DNA of 64,000 nucleotides from positions 1 to 64,000 of the forward strand of contig JACMLJ010000046.1 of the NCBI GenBank assembly GCA_014379625.1, read 5' to 3'. The number at the start of each line of letters is the position of its first letter. Positions within the stretch are counted from its first letter, which is position 1. The notes beneath the pieces are model-generated. The model worked only from the letters and a program-made list of their open reading frames with translations, did not search any database and was not told where the DNA came from. The position numbers and the translations under genes are program-made. Positions 45,018 through 55,601 of the stretch are shown here, in pieces. The DNA is from Ferruginibacter sp. Lineage in GTDB: Bacteria > Bacteroidota > Bacteroidia > Chitinophagales > Chitinophagaceae.

Positions 45018-45899
45018 CTACTTTTTATTTTTTATCCGGTTAATTACCTGATTAACTTCCGTGACCTGGCTTTCATTAAGTTTCATATTTCTTTTAGAAG
45101 ATAAAATATGCTGCCATTTAAAAAGAGCAAATACCTTATAGACAGCGGACTTCAAATATGTTTTTAAAATTTCCAGAGCAAACTCGCTTTTTGATAATAC
45201 ACCCGGGCCATAATGACGAATTATTTTTCGAAATGTTTTCATGCTTAAAATGTAATTTTTAACATTCACATTACCTTCCCTATATAAAAAATAGGGTTCC
45301 TTGATCCTATGAAAAACAGTACTTTTAAAAGTCCTGCACCATAACTCAAAATCCTCCGCCCTTATAAAATCTTCGGAATATTTATTCTTTTTATACCAGC
45401 TCGTCTTTGCAATTATTGTGGGATGAAATAATAGTGCCTTCTTAAGCAGTCTTTTTTGATCCCGGATATTAAGATCTTCTGTGCCCCTGATTCCTATAGG
45501 TTCATCCTTTTCGTTAATAGTGTAAGCTGCAGTATCAATAACATCAATTTCATCGTTTCCAATTAAAACATTCATCTGTCTTTCCAATTTTTCAGGCATC
45601 ATCATGTCATCAGCATCCATTCTTGCTATATATTCACCCTTTGCTAAATCGATAATTTGATTTAATCTACTGATAAGCCCTTTATTCGTCCCATCACTAA
45701 TCAATATTATTCGCTTATCAGTCTGTGCTATTTCATAAGCAATATTGTAAGAGTTATCTATCGAGCCATCATCAACAAGTATGAGTTCCCATAAACCATA
45801 AGACTGTAGGATTACTGAATTGATTGCGCTTTTTAATGTTTTTTCATTGTTATAAAAAGGCAATCCAATGGTTAAAAAGTGCGGACTATTTTGATGCAT
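45018..45899 (-). CDS. GT2 family glycosyltransferase
   Basis: 293 aa from the ATG at 45899 (MHQNSPHFLTIGLPFYNN); the longer frame adds 29 unrelated residues. GLPFYNNEKTLKSAINSV, LVDDGSIDNS and IARMDADDMMMPEKL (the DxD) are GT-A family 2 signatures. Single transcription unit in the glycan locus. Confidence 0.85.
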   Translation of the reverse strand: MHQNSPHFLTIGLPFYNNEKTLKSAINSVILQSYGLWELILVDDGSIDNSYNIAYEIAQTDKRIILISDGTNKGLISRLNQIIDLAKGEYIARMDADDMMMPEKLERQMNVLIGNDEIDVIDTAAYTINEKDEPIGIRGTEDLNIRDQKRLLKKALLFHPTIIAKTSWYKKNKYSEDFIRAEDFELWCRTFKSTVFHRIKEPYFLYREGNVNVKNYILSMKTFRKIIRHYGPGVLSKSEFALEILKTYLKSAVYKVFALFKWQHILSSKRNMKLNESQVTEVNQVINRIKNKK

Positions 45900-46786
45900 T
45901 AGAAACCTTTTTAAATTTGTCCAAAAAATAATAAAGAAACTTTCGAGAGTTTGTATAGCAATACCATTTAAATCGTTACTTAACAAAAAATATCAATTTA
46001 TAACGCCCACCAAACAGCGAAAATAGGCAACAAAATAATTAAAGGCAAAATGTCCTGCCAAGATTTTTACTTTTATTCATCCTGTTTTCATTACATGGAT
46101 TAAAGCAACACGTTAAAAACTAAAAATAGTCGTCGCATTTAAAAATAGCATAAAAAATTTGATCCTGTGTCCATAATTCTACTTTGACAAGTCAAATTTT
46201 TGTGACTTTTTGTTGACCGGCAGAAGTTTTTCAATTAAGCATCGTTGTGTCACTCACTTTTACTGAATTTTTTCATGGCATCTTTTCCGTTCCGTAATTA
46301 TCATTATTTTAATCGTGAACTAAGTTTTGTAAATATGTCAAAGTAGGAATAAAAACCTTGTTGCAATTAGCTCCAACCAATATATTCTAATAAGTCATAT
46401 AAACTTTTTCTAATTAATCATACCCTATTCTGAAAAAGACAATCTGGTTGTAAAAATTGACTTGCGCCTCTGCTAATGTTTAATACTCCCTGATTTGGGT
46501 ACTGTGGTAATATTGTTACTTCATGAACAAAAACCCATTCCGCTGCAAATTGAGCAGCGGGCATTATTGATGTAGCCGGGCCAACGGGTGTATCGGGTTG
46601 ATGCCATTTACTGATTCACAAACAAATTTGATTAAAAAGGTTTCAGAAAATTTTTATTGGAGTGGATATATTATGGAAGGATTATTGCTCAAAAAACAAA
46701 GCCTTTCCTGCAATGAATATAGCAAACAATGTTTGGATGAAAATTAATATCTGGCTACACGAATAACTGCTCTCAAAGCACTTATT
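45900..46786. other. Large intergenic gap with an R3 repeat
   Basis: About 890 bp with no gene that I can support. It contains an R3 repeat (46216-46262) and a hairpin CCGCTGC/GCAGCGG (46540-46560). Short stretches resemble fragments of neighbouring genes but no continuous frame survives. Confidence 0.5.
46216..46262 (+). repeat. Interspersed repeat family R3, copy 3
   Basis: ACCGGCAGAAG, a 22-nt spacer, then TTGTGTCACTCACTT. It is the shortest of the three copies; the far end is less well preserved. Confidence 0.5.
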
Positions 46787-47470
46787 TTATACAGTATACA
46801 AAAAGGTCATGCCAGGCAACCCTGTACTGGTATCAATCCGCTTAAACTTCATATCAGGAAATTTTAAAGATATATCTTCAATTGCACTAGCCGGGCCAAT
46901 ATTATAACCGGATTCTTCAGTTTGGTAAAAAGTATCGTGCAAGATTATTTTGGGATCTCTAACCGTCTTTATAATTGAAAATAGCTCTCTGAAAACGGTA
47001 TGGTAATTATGATCCCCATCTAAATAAAATAATGGTCTTATATCTTTATTCATCGTTTCATATAAATTTATTGACGTATCTACTCCGTCTCCCTGATGTA
47101 GAAATACGTTTTTTCTACCTTTAACCAATTTTCCCCTGGCATTATGTGGATGTTCAGCGTGTTCAATATCATCAGGCAGATCAATTGAATGAATTTCAGT
47201 ATCGATTTTTAAAAATTTACAGGTTTCATGAAATATTCTTGCCGATTTACCTATATGCGTCCCCCATTCAAATATATGCGTTGGATTTGACCATGCCACA
47301 CAGGCTACCATTAATGAAAGTTCATTTAAAGGGAAAGGGTGCACCCCAACAATTGGAATAATCCTGCTCAGAATAAATGATGAAATATCCCAGTTGTTTA
47401 CCTCAAATTCTTTACCATCGAACTTACTTTTATAAGATGGATTTAGCTTACCAATTACTCTTTTAATCAT
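46787..47470 (-). CDS. Class I SAM methyltransferase (CmcI/Methyltransf_24-like)
   Basis: 227 aa. HIFEWGTHIGKSARIFHE is the SAM-binding motif, EIHSIDLPDD motif II, and FYLDGDHNYHTVFRE the metal- and substrate-binding segment. It resembles sugar or antibiotic O-methyltransferases. It stands alone between long gaps, with decayed genes to the right. Confidence 0.75.
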   Translation of the reverse strand: MIKRVIGKLNPSYKSKFDGKEFEVNNWDISSFILSRIIPIVGVHPFPLNELSLMVACVAWSNPTHIFEWGTHIGKSARIFHETCKFLKIDTEIHSIDLPDDIEHAEHPHNARGKLVKGRKNVFLHQGDGVDTSINLYETMNKDIRPLFYLDGDHNYHTVFRELFSIIKTVRDPKIILHDTFYQTEESGYNIGPASAIEDISLKFPDMKFKRIDTSTGLPGMTFLYTV

Positions 47471-47985
47471 AAATAAGTGTTTTACTTCAGGAGATTTCTG
47501 AATTCAAATGCCTTTTATCTTATGTCACATTTATTAAATTTATCTTTTAGAATTATGAAAATCTAAAACAGCGATTACAAAAATATGGTTATTTAATCAC
47601 CATTAATGATGTAATCCTATCAATCAAAAAAAAGGGCTTTAAATAAGAATTTATTAGAATACCCGTGGGGTATTTTGGGTTAAGGTAAAATATGGCACAT
47701 TTGGTTTCAAAAATATACTTTCAATCAATATATAGTACAAATTTTAAAAAATAAATTACTTTAATGAATTTTGATAGAACGGCATATATTAATCAACCAA
47801 TTTTAATAGAGCAGGAACTGAAAATTTTATTTAATTCTCATGACAGGCAGTCTCACAATTTTTGAAATTGGCGCATGTGAAACTGAGGATAGCATTAAGT
47901 ACTGACTTCTTTTTACCAATTCGAAGATTTATACATTTGAACCACTACCTGACAATATTAAGTTAATCCAAAATAATCTTTCCCG

Positions 47986-48117
47986 TTATGGCAGGGTGCA
48001 TTTAAAATTGTCGCCTTCCGATTCCGCAAATTGGTCGGTGTCTCCACCGACCAATACTGCCTGCCGTTGCTGGTGTCCTCACCAGCCACCAACAATTTTA
48101 AATGCACCCTTATGGCA
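47986..48117. repeat. 8-bp target site duplication flanking the R1 element
   Basis: TTATGGCA at 47986-47993 and again at 48110-48117, exactly bracketing the element. Removing the element plus one copy restores the frame through YGITNVTYYN, matching YGIKNASYYN in the intact paralogue. Confidence 0.9.
47994..48109. mobile_element. MITE-like element, family R1, intact copy
   Basis: 116 bp, non-coding, with perfect 18-bp terminal inverted repeats GGGTGCATTTAAAATTGT. Inside are two hairpins, GGTCGGTGTCTCCACCGACC and a similar CTGGTGTCCTCACCAG. Flanked by an 8-bp direct repeat. A related copy is at 57605-57715 and a partial at 38090. Presumably moved by a transposase encoded elsewhere. Confidence 0.85.
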
Positions 48118-48559
48118 TTACCAATGTTACTTATTATAACAAAGCGCTATCTTCAAAAGAGGGATTGTCAGAATTTCATCTATCTGAAGGAAGGCCTGAA
48201 AATGCTATCAAGTCAGACTGGGATTACGGAAATAAATCAAGCTCATTATTACCTCGGCAAAGCATTTGGAATGGTCGATTTTATTCGCTTTAATAAAAAA
48301 ACAGAGGTTGATACAATTCAATTAGTTCATTTTGTAAAAACAACGCAATCAATGTAATTGATTTTATACATATGGATGTGCAGGGAGCAGAATTGATGGT
48401 ATTAGAAGGCGCGTCAGATTTTATATCATCTATTAAAGTGATTTGGCTTGAAGTGTCAAAGGTAGATTTATATCAAAATCAACCTTTGGTTGAGGATGTG
48501 AAAAAATTTATGGCAATTAATAATTTTGTTTTGATCAAAGACTTCCTAAAACAACTGCA

Positions 48560-49203
48560 ATGCGATCATTTTTTAAATTGTTAAGTCGCTTTCCGGTAAA
48601 CCCGAAATCAATTGCGGAAGTAGGATGCGGGGCAGGTGAAATATTAAATCAATTTTATTTATCCATGCCCAATGATGTAATTTTTACAGGATACGATATA
48701 TCTGGTGATGCAATACACTTGGACAGTCACAGGGAAAAAGACAGGCTAAATTCAGGCAGGAAAATTTTTTAGAAACAAATACAAGTTTTGATTTATTGCT
48801 AATGATGGATGTTTTTGAACATGTCGATGATTATTTAGGTTTTCTTAAATCATGTAAAGGCAAATCAAAAAATACAATATTTCATATTCCGCTGGAAATG
48901 ACGGTCATAGGAATCTTGAGAAATCATTTTATAATATCAGGAAATTCCCTGGGCCATTTGCACTATTTTACAAAAGAAACGGCGTTTGCTACACTTGGCT
49001 GATACGGGATATAAAATTGTTGATTTCTTTTACACTGCAGGGGCACTGATATTCCAAAGAATACACTGCACACTAAAATAACTTATTTACCAAGGAAATT
49101 AATGTTTAAAACAAATGAAAATATTACTGTAAAAATTACCAGGTGGGTTTTCCCTGTTGGTGTTAACAAAATAATGGCAAAGCCGGTAAAGTTATACTTC
49201 TGA
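48560..49203 (+). pseudogene. Frameshifted class I SAM methyltransferase
   Basis: In one frame SIAEVGCGAGEILNQF and GYDISGDAI show the SAM-binding core; a shift near 48770 continues with SFDLLLMMDVFEHVDDYLGF; another near 49000 gives LADTGYKIVDFFYTAGA. A tail LPRKLMFKTNENITVKITRW reaches 49201. The N-terminus is missing at the junction with the FkbM pseudogene. Confidence 0.8.
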
Positions 49204-49442
49204 ACATTGAAAGGATGGTCCCTCCGCGTTACAGCTTTTTTTGGAAGGGAATCGGAATTAGTTTGTGAATTTGGAGATTGGTGACATGTCAAATTTTCAA
49301 TTACATTTTTCTTCTTTTGTTTTTCAAACATATATGACTTTTCCAATTTGCAATATAAAAAATCGTTAATCAGGAGGCGCTAAAATCCCTGAAATAAATC
49401 ACAATTCATTAGCTGCACAAACAAGGGGATTAAAACTTTTTT

Positions 49443-50477
49443 TTACCAGAAAAATTTAAATGGCAACCACCTTGTTTGAGAATAAAGTGAACTAAACCCC
49501 GGGTACTCAGCGATCAAATCGTTAATCGCATTATCACTATTATTAATAAACATTAATGACCGATACAGGTTAAAAAATATAAATACTATAATTAACAATC
49601 TTGAATATAAGTTTAGCTTTTTGCTAAAAAAATTGGCATAAATCAAAAACCCTGTTAAATACGCAAACCGCTGCAACATTTCAAATATAAACGTCAAATT
49701 TCTTAACAAAATATAAATTAGAAAAAGAAAAACAAAGCCCCTTTTAATATCTTTCCTGTTTATCCAAAACAGAAGAGACAACATAACAATTTCGAGGAGT
49801 AACCCAAAATCTAAATGAAATTTGCCGATTGAAATTAAACCTAAAAAAAGATATGACTTAAATTTTTCCAATAAAAGATTACCTAAAAACAAAAAAAAGA
49901 GTGTAAAAAAAAGAGTGGCTTTGACAATATGTTTTTTTTGTATTATTATAAGAAGTGTAAATAAAGTAGCAAAATGAGTTAAAAATCCCAGGAAATATAA
50001 ACCAATTTTAGGTTTTTCGCCTCTTATATTTAGTAAAAAAGGGTAACTGATTAATAATACGCCGATGCCAAATCTCATTAAATTAAGATTGAACATAATG
50101 TAATAGGTAGTAAGGTAAAATAGTAAGAAAAGTGTTTTCTCTTCAATTAATTTTAAATTATAATAAATAAGGGTACCTGTAGTAATTGAAATAATAAATA
50201 TGAAGAACTGGTCATTAGCCCAAATTAGATGAATAAGATATGCGTAAAAAACAAATACAGGTTCAAAAGTTGATATATTTAATTTGTCAGTTCCGAAAGA
50301 ATTAAAAAAAGACTTATAAGCGAAAGTATCTGTTCCCACATTCCCACGCAGGCCTGCAAATAAGGTCATTATAACTAGGGGTGTTAATATTGACCTTATA
50401 TTGTTTTTTCCAAAAAAATAACTTCCCAGTAGTGTAAATAGAAAGACGATAAAAAAGAAAACAAAATAAGAAAGCAT
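49443..50477 (-). CDS. EpsG-family polysaccharide polymerase
   Basis: 344 aa multi-pass membrane protein with about 10 helices. The N-terminal GLRGNVGTDTFAYKSFF is the EpsG signature. It should polymerise repeat units in the manner of Wzy. It is 33 bp from the GT4 gene and forms an export unit with the flippase upstream. Confidence 0.82.
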   Translation of the reverse strand: MLSYFVFFFIVFLFTLLGSYFFGKNNIRSILTPLVIMTLFAGLRGNVGTDTFAYKSFFNSFGTDKLNISTFEPVFVFYAYLIHLIWANDQFFIFIISITTGTLIYYNLKLIEEKTLFLLFYLTTYYIMFNLNLMRFGIGVLLISYPFLLNIRGEKPKIGLYFLGFLTHFATLFTLLIIIQKKHIVKATLFFTLFFLFLGNLLLEKFKSYLFLGLISIGKFHLDFGLLLEIVMLSLLFWINRKDIKRGFVFLFLIYILLRNLTFIFEMLQRFAYLTGFLIYANFFSKKLNLYSRLLIIVFIFFNLYRSLMFINNSDNAINDLIAEYPGFSSLYSQTRWLPFKFFW

Positions 50478-50510
50478 AATGATGAGTTACAAATTAATTA
50501 GTATTTACAT

Positions 50511-51758
50511 TCATAAAATGAACTGGTAAACACGCTCATATTTCTTTGCTATACCTTCCCAGGTAAAATTATTTAGCCAGTTGGTGTAGCCGTTTTCAGC
50601 CATATTTTTTCTTAGTTCCGCATTATCAATTAGTTCCCTTAGTATTCTTACTGACTCATCAATTTTTACAATACTGTAATTCTGGTTAACTTTGATGGTT
50701 GGTAACAATTTGCCAGATCCTGACCAGTTAATAATTTCTGCTGCATTTCCTACCTCCGCTGTCAAAAAAGGAGTCTTTGATGCCATGCATTCAAATAGAA
50801 CAATTGGAGAGCATTCTAAATTAGAAGTGAATAAAAATAAATCTGCAGCAGCGTACGCTTGCAAAATCTGCACCCTGCTAAGATCCTTTATTAAAATTTT
50901 ACTATTATTATTTTTAATACTGTCAATTAAATTGTGATAAAATGATTTTCGTTTGCAACTATCATAACATTGCGGAAAATATTTAATCCCGGAAATGGGT
51001 GTTAAAACTGATAAGATTTGTTTGACAAAAGTTTTAAGTCTTGAGTTGTGAATTTTATTACCAATTAGTAACAGGGTTGTGTTTTTAAGTTTAGCCTTTT
51101 TAAACAACTCAATTGTTTCACTGTGACCTTTCAATCCGGTATGGGAAGATACATTTAGAACCAATAAATGATTTTTTGGAATTCCCAATTCACTTTGTAT
51201 ATTATTTTCTAACGGAGTACAAAACTCTTCTGCCGAAGCGCCATTCGTTATGATTTCAAAGTTTTTAATCCCATTCTGCTTTGCAAAATTAATGTCCCTG
51301 TAATCATTCGATAAAAAAATTAATCTATCAAATGATTTTAGCCAGGTTTGCATATTATTAAAATAAGGTTGGTATTTAGGGTTATACAGTTGCGAAAAAC
51401 CTGTGGGAACAAATACTTTTTTTGCAGGTATTTCATCTAAAATTGGTAGAAGTATATCACAGGACCACTGCTGGGCTGCAAAAATAGTAACTATTTGAAA
51501 ACCATTTATTTTTACAAATTCGATGTATCTTTCTATTTCGGAATTGGTGGCCTGGTAACCATTTACTGCATTTCCTGCTATTTTAAATGAGGCTATATCC
51601 ACTCCTTTTATATTAAATAAGTTTCTTTCAGGATGGTAACTTGTTGCTACTGTTACCGTATGTCCCAGGTGCACTAATCTTTCCGACAACTGTTTTACAA
51701 CCTGTTGCATCCCGTGAAGTAAAGGATCATATGATTCAACAACATGAAGAATTTTCAT
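50511..51758 (-). CDS. GT4 glycosyltransferase
   Basis: 415 aa. MKILHVVESYDPLLHGMQQV is the GT-B N-terminus, LNVSSHTGLKGHSETIELF and DLFLFTSNLECSPIVLFECM the donor domain. Ends within 1 bp of the flippase gene, so co-translated. Confidence 0.87.
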   Translation of the reverse strand: MKILHVVESYDPLLHGMQQVVKQLSERLVHLGHTVTVATSYHPERNLFNIKGVDIASFKIAGNAVNGYQATNSEIERYIEFVKINGFQIVTIFAAQQWSCDILLPILDEIPAKKVFVPTGFSQLYNPKYQPYFNNMQTWLKSFDRLIFLSNDYRDINFAKQNGIKNFEIITNGASAEEFCTPLENNIQSELGIPKNHLLVLNVSSHTGLKGHSETIELFKKAKLKNTTLLLIGNKIHNSRLKTFVKQILSVLTPISGIKYFPQCYDSCKRKSFYHNLIDSIKNNNSKILIKDLSRVQILQAYAAADLFLFTSNLECSPIVLFECMASKTPFLTAEVGNAAEIINWSGSGKLLPTIKVNQNYSIVKIDESVRILRELIDNAELRKNMAENGYTNWLNNFTWEGIAKKYERVYQFIL

Positions 51759-53132
51759 TTACTTGGAAATTACAGATGTGGATTTAGTAAAAAGCCTGAT
51801 CCCAATTTTTTTATTCGCATAAATAACTAAACTAAAATAAACCAGGCTCACTAGTAATAATGACAATGTAATACCGAGTAACTGGTATTTATTGATAAAG
51901 TATATATTGAAGATCACAGCAAATATTCCAGATATTATTTTTGCGGGTAAATAAATATTGGGTGTATTATTTATGAAGCCGAACATTATATAAAACTGGG
52001 CCAATTGAAAAATACCTACGCCAAGGCATAAAATTGGTAATAAGTTAATATGATATAAATAAGTATTATTACTAAGTAACAGTATCAGAGAATTGCCCCA
52101 AAAGAAAGTGAAAATAAAAAGAAAGCAAATCAATACCAGTATCAATACCAGGGCATAGTTCATTAATTTATACCCAAGTTTAATTTCCTCATTTTTTGAG
52201 GAGTTTAATATTTTTTCATAGACCACAGGCTGAATAAATTGAGTAATGATATTTACCGGTGTAGAAATTAAATAGCTTGTTATGGTAAAAATTAATGAAT
52301 AAAGGCCTACATTACTAATGTTCAAATAATTGGAAATAATAAATTTATCACTGCTTATTTGTACCCACCCTGTGATTCCCCATACCAGGAATGGAAGGCA
52401 AAATGTCACCATCTGATTTTTAAGCTTTTTTAAATTTTGTGTCGCCAACTCATTCATTTCAATATTTTCATCTGTAAAAAACTTCCTGACCTTAAGAAAT
52501 TTTAAAACCAGGAAAACTGAGGCTGCCACGGTCATAGAAACCAAAACCAGTTGAGCGTCCAGGGAGGAGAAAAAAATTATTAATGAAATGAACAATAAAG
52601 AGATAATTCTTTCACTAATTGAGAAAAGGGCATTTAGTTGTCTTTTTCTTAAAAGATTTAAGATCGAATTGAATGCCAGGTTACTTGATGAAACGATAAT
52701 AAAAATTACTATATTTATTACAGCTAAAAAATTATACTGCTTTACCATGTTATTAAATAAGAATGTAGCAGCTAAATAAAAAACACTAAAAAGTAAAAAA
52801 ATAAAAAGACCAGCATACAGAAGGAATTTTAAAATCATTTTAAAAAACTGGCCTTCCAAAGCTGCCTTTTTATATTCAAAATAGTACCTCACAAATCCTT
52901 GTTCAGCAGGACCATATAAAATACTGGTTAAGAAAGCGGATAATGCCAAAACAAGGTTATATTTCCCATATTCGGAATGGGGCATTGTGGTGAGTAATTT
53001 TATTGAAACCACTCCCAATATTATCATCGAAATTTGACCAGCTATAACCCATGCCACTTCCTTGAAATATTTTTCTTTAAAGTTTAATAATTCCAGCTGA
53101 ATAAGTTTTAGCGTCCTTGAATTATATGACAT
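51759..53132 (-). CDS. Polysaccharide flippase, Wzx-like, second copy
   Basis: 457 aa from the ATG at 53132, which overlaps the fucosyltransferase gene by 11 bp; an ATG 24 bp upstream is also possible. About 14 transmembrane helices with the PST-family N-terminus KEVAWVIAGQISMIILGVVS and a GPAEQGFVRYYFEYKK loop. Different from the flippase at 40918. Confidence 0.82.
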   Translation of the reverse strand: MSYNSRTLKLIQLELLNFKEKYFKEVAWVIAGQISMIILGVVSIKLLTTMPHSEYGKYNLVLALSAFLTSILYGPAEQGFVRYYFEYKKAALEGQFFKMILKFLLYAGLFIFLLFSVFYLAATFLFNNMVKQYNFLAVINIVIFIIVSSSNLAFNSILNLLRKRQLNALFSISERIISLLFISLIIFFSSLDAQLVLVSMTVAASVFLVLKFLKVRKFFTDENIEMNELATQNLKKLKNQMVTFCLPFLVWGITGWVQISSDKFIISNYLNISNVGLYSLIFTITSYLISTPVNIITQFIQPVVYEKILNSSKNEEIKLGYKLMNYALVLILVLICFLFIFTFFWGNSLILLLSNNTYLYHINLLPILCLGVGIFQLAQFYIMFGFINNTPNIYLPAKIISGIFAVIFNIYFINKYQLLGITLSLLLVSLVYFSLVIYANKKIGIRLFTKSTSVISK

Positions 53133-54012
53133 GCCAATCATTTGGATACGATTCATTTAAATTTAATTCCTGATTTCTTAACCATTTACCTGGTGCAATT
53201 ATAATTTTACTTTTGTATTCATTTAAGTATGCTGCCCACCACGCAAAGGTACTATTAGAAATAATGACATGGTTACAAGTTGCAATGGCAAAGAAATCAA
53301 ATAAGGAAGCAGGGGTATCTTTAAAATTTATGAAGATTTTTTTTTGGTCATTTAAAGAAATAAAATTATCTCTAATCCATCCTTCATCATCCCCAAAAAA
53401 ATAAAACGTCGGTTCCGCTGCCTTTTCATTTATAAAATTCATCGCTTCCTTATAATAGGCAATACTTAAAACTTCATGACCACTATTCCTATCCAGGTAA
53501 TCTGTTCTCCTGATATGTACAGCTACAGAATTACTTTTATTGATTAATTGATTAATTTTTGGCAAGAGGTTTTTATATTGGGGATGGGGAATAAATAAAG
53601 TTTTTATTTCGCTGTTAATTTGCGCATAGTCAGAAACAGCACCAAAAACACCATCTATATAAAATATTTTTTTATTTTGATAAATTTCATTGTTGAACTG
53701 TCGTGAATTGATGATATGTATTTTTGTATACTTATCAAGGATATATTTTAAAAATGAAGATTTATTGAATAAATTGAATAGATAATAATTGGATAGAAAA
53801 AAACTACGCTCTGCCGCGTATATTGAAAATTTATCGAGTTCATAATTTCTTTTTGTTATCTTAAGTAGTTTTGAACTGAGTTTAAAAAAGCTTTTGTCTA
53901 CATAGACTTTGCAGCCAAATTTTTTTGCTAAAGAAAGCGCGTATGCATATTGATGTAATTGATTACCCATACCACCTGAAAGCCTGACAATAACTTTTTG
54001 ATTATTCTCCAA
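53122..54012 (-). CDS. Alpha-1,2-fucosyltransferase-like, GT11, first copy
   Basis: 296 aa. RLSGGMGNQLHQYAYALSLA is the GT11 N-terminus and VAVHIRRTDYL the HxRRxD donor-binding motif; ISNSTFAWWAAYLN is motif III. GDP-fucose is the expected donor. A second GT11 gene lies next to it. Confidence 0.88.
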   Translation of the reverse strand: MENNQKVIVRLSGGMGNQLHQYAYALSLAKKFGCKVYVDKSFFKLSSKLLKITKRNYELDKFSIYAAERSFFLSNYYLFNLFNKSSFLKYILDKYTKIHIINSRQFNNEIYQNKKIFYIDGVFGAVSDYAQINSEIKTLFIPHPQYKNLLPKINQLINKSNSVAVHIRRTDYLDRNSGHEVLSIAYYKEAMNFINEKAAEPTFYFFGDDEGWIRDNFISLNDQKKIFINFKDTPASLFDFFAIATCNHVIISNSTFAWWAAYLNEYKSKIIIAPGKWLRNQELNLNESYPNDWHVI

Positions 54013-54235
54013 TAACGACTATTTTAATTTTAATTGACAATGGGATGACTAGTATAATTTTTGGAACATCTTGTTGCTAAGCTTATTACTAATAAATGTA
54101 TAAAAGCTGACCAGTTAATATCGTTTACCATAAACGGGATCCTTCTACAACAAAAATCATTTTATAGCTTTGTTGAATGATGCTCCGAATTGTTTGTACT
54201 ATTAATTACCCGCAATTTCCCTGAAAGCGGGTTGT

Positions 54236-55117
54236 TTATAAAGATATCCAGTTTGTTGGTAGTATATCTTTTGTATTCCATGTATCATCGTTAAACCATG
54301 CTTTTGGCGCTATTACAATTTTTTGCGAATAGGTATTTAGCCAGGCTGCCCACCAGGCAAAACTACTGTTAGGAATGATTAAATGTTTGCAAGCTGACAT
54401 TAGCCTAAGATAATCCTGGAATTTGTTGCCTGCATACTCATGGCCAACAAATGTTACCGGATGATCAAAGCTAAGGTTTTCCCTGCACCAGTCTATCTCA
54501 TCGGAGAAAACAAAAAAAATAGGATTATTTATTTGAGCTGCAATTATAGCTTCTCCTTTTTTATAATATTCCGGGCTACAGGTTCCGTGAAAAGGAGTGG
54601 TCACAAAATCACCTCGTCTTACATTCACACAAACTGAATTACAATTACCGATTTGGCGGGCCAGTTCCGCGCTTTTGGGTGCAACAGGTTCTTTAAAAGA
54701 AAAATCGTCTATCCTTAAATTATCGCTTATGGGCCTAAAATATTTTTCTGTTTGCCAGTAGCCTTCTAAATAACTGTTATCTGCAGCAGCAAAACAATTT
54801 TCTGAAAAATGAAAATGTGGCTCAATAATATAACTGGATTTAACTCCAATAAGCTTGTTGAAGACTTTGTCTGGTATACGTAAAGCAACTCTTTTAGTGA
54901 AATTGTTCACTTCCTGAAACGTTGCTTTCTCTACTTTTAAATTGAAAATATCAAGGTCATAATCTCTGAAAACGAAAAATTTTTTATGAGGTGTTCTGTC
55001 TAAAAGCAAATGGGTATCAATTTTTAAAACACTATGGTGTTTTGATGACAAATATTTTCCAAATGCATATTGAAACATTTGATTCCCCAGGCCACCCATT
55101 AATTTGGTTATGATCAT
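54236..55117 (-). CDS. Alpha-1,2-fucosyltransferase-like, GT11, second copy
   Basis: 293 aa. MGGLGNQMFQYAFGKYLSS and IPNSSFAWWAAWLN match GT11. The donor motif reads VCVNVRRGDFV, with N in place of the usual H. Paralogue of the first copy but quite different in sequence. Separated from it by 223 bp. Confidence 0.88.
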   Translation of the reverse strand: MIITKLMGGLGNQMFQYAFGKYLSSKHHSVLKIDTHLLLDRTPHKKFFVFRDYDLDIFNLKVEKATFQEVNNFTKRVALRIPDKVFNKLIGVKSSYIIEPHFHFSENCFAAADNSYLEGYWQTEKYFRPISDNLRIDDFSFKEPVAPKSAELARQIGNCNSVCVNVRRGDFVTTPFHGTCSPEYYKKGEAIIAAQINNPIFFVFSDEIDWCRENLSFDHPVTFVGHEYAGNKFQDYLRLMSACKHLIIPNSSFAWWAAWLNTYSQKIVIAPKAWFNDDTWNTKDILPTNWISL

Positions 55118-55601
55118 ATTTTTAAACAGCTTTTTTTTCGGCTCCTAAATCATTTGAGTAAAGCGTTTCTTTCATATAATACACATTTTTCCAATTCCGT
55201 TAATGTTGTTGAAATTTCTGGCATGATAGCTTAAAGAATAGAAATGGTGGTGAAATGGAACAAAGGTAAAAATTAGTGAATAGTTTCTCCAATTCTGAAT
55301 AATTCCTGGTATCAGCATAGTGTCCTGCAATTTAGAAGGGTTGGCCAGTTAAATTGCAAAAGATCGTGGATAGATAATCATTATTTAATATAATAATCAC
55401 AGGGTAGCTGCCAATTTAAAAAATCCAGCAGGTATAGCGCCATTTTTTCAGGGTGAGGTAGTAATTGTCTAAAATATCTATAGGTGGCCATGGAATAAAT
55501 AAAAAAGTAACCTTTTGCATAAAGTATAAATACCTCAGGCGAAATTGGGGATGTTTTATATTACTACCACGGATGGTTTTAGAATCATCTTAAAAAATCG
55601 T
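55118..55601. other. Intergenic gap
   Basis: 484 bp, AT-rich, without a gene or repeat that I can support. Confidence 0.45.

Larger units (their letters stand above)
47764..48541 (+). pseudogene. FkbM methyltransferase pseudogene
   Basis: Parallel to the intact gene at 55602-56396: starts MNFDRTAYINQPILIEQEL, continues as TIFEIGACETEDSIKY after a frameshift near 47850, then an internal TGA, KIYTFEPLPDNIKL, and HMDVQGAELMVLEGA near the 3' end. A 116-bp element interrupts it at 47994. The sequence stops matching around 48541. Clearly dead. Confidence 0.88.

Noticed and set aside
47994-48109. CRISPR-like repeats in the R1 element
   Set aside because: The repeats are inverted and paired at the ends of a single element, not direct and regularly spaced; no cas genes in the window.
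49083-49346. 87-codon minus-strand ORF
   Set aside because: Its complement carries the tail of the methyltransferase pseudogene (LPRKLMFKTNENITVKI), which explains the openness; composition is not protein-like.
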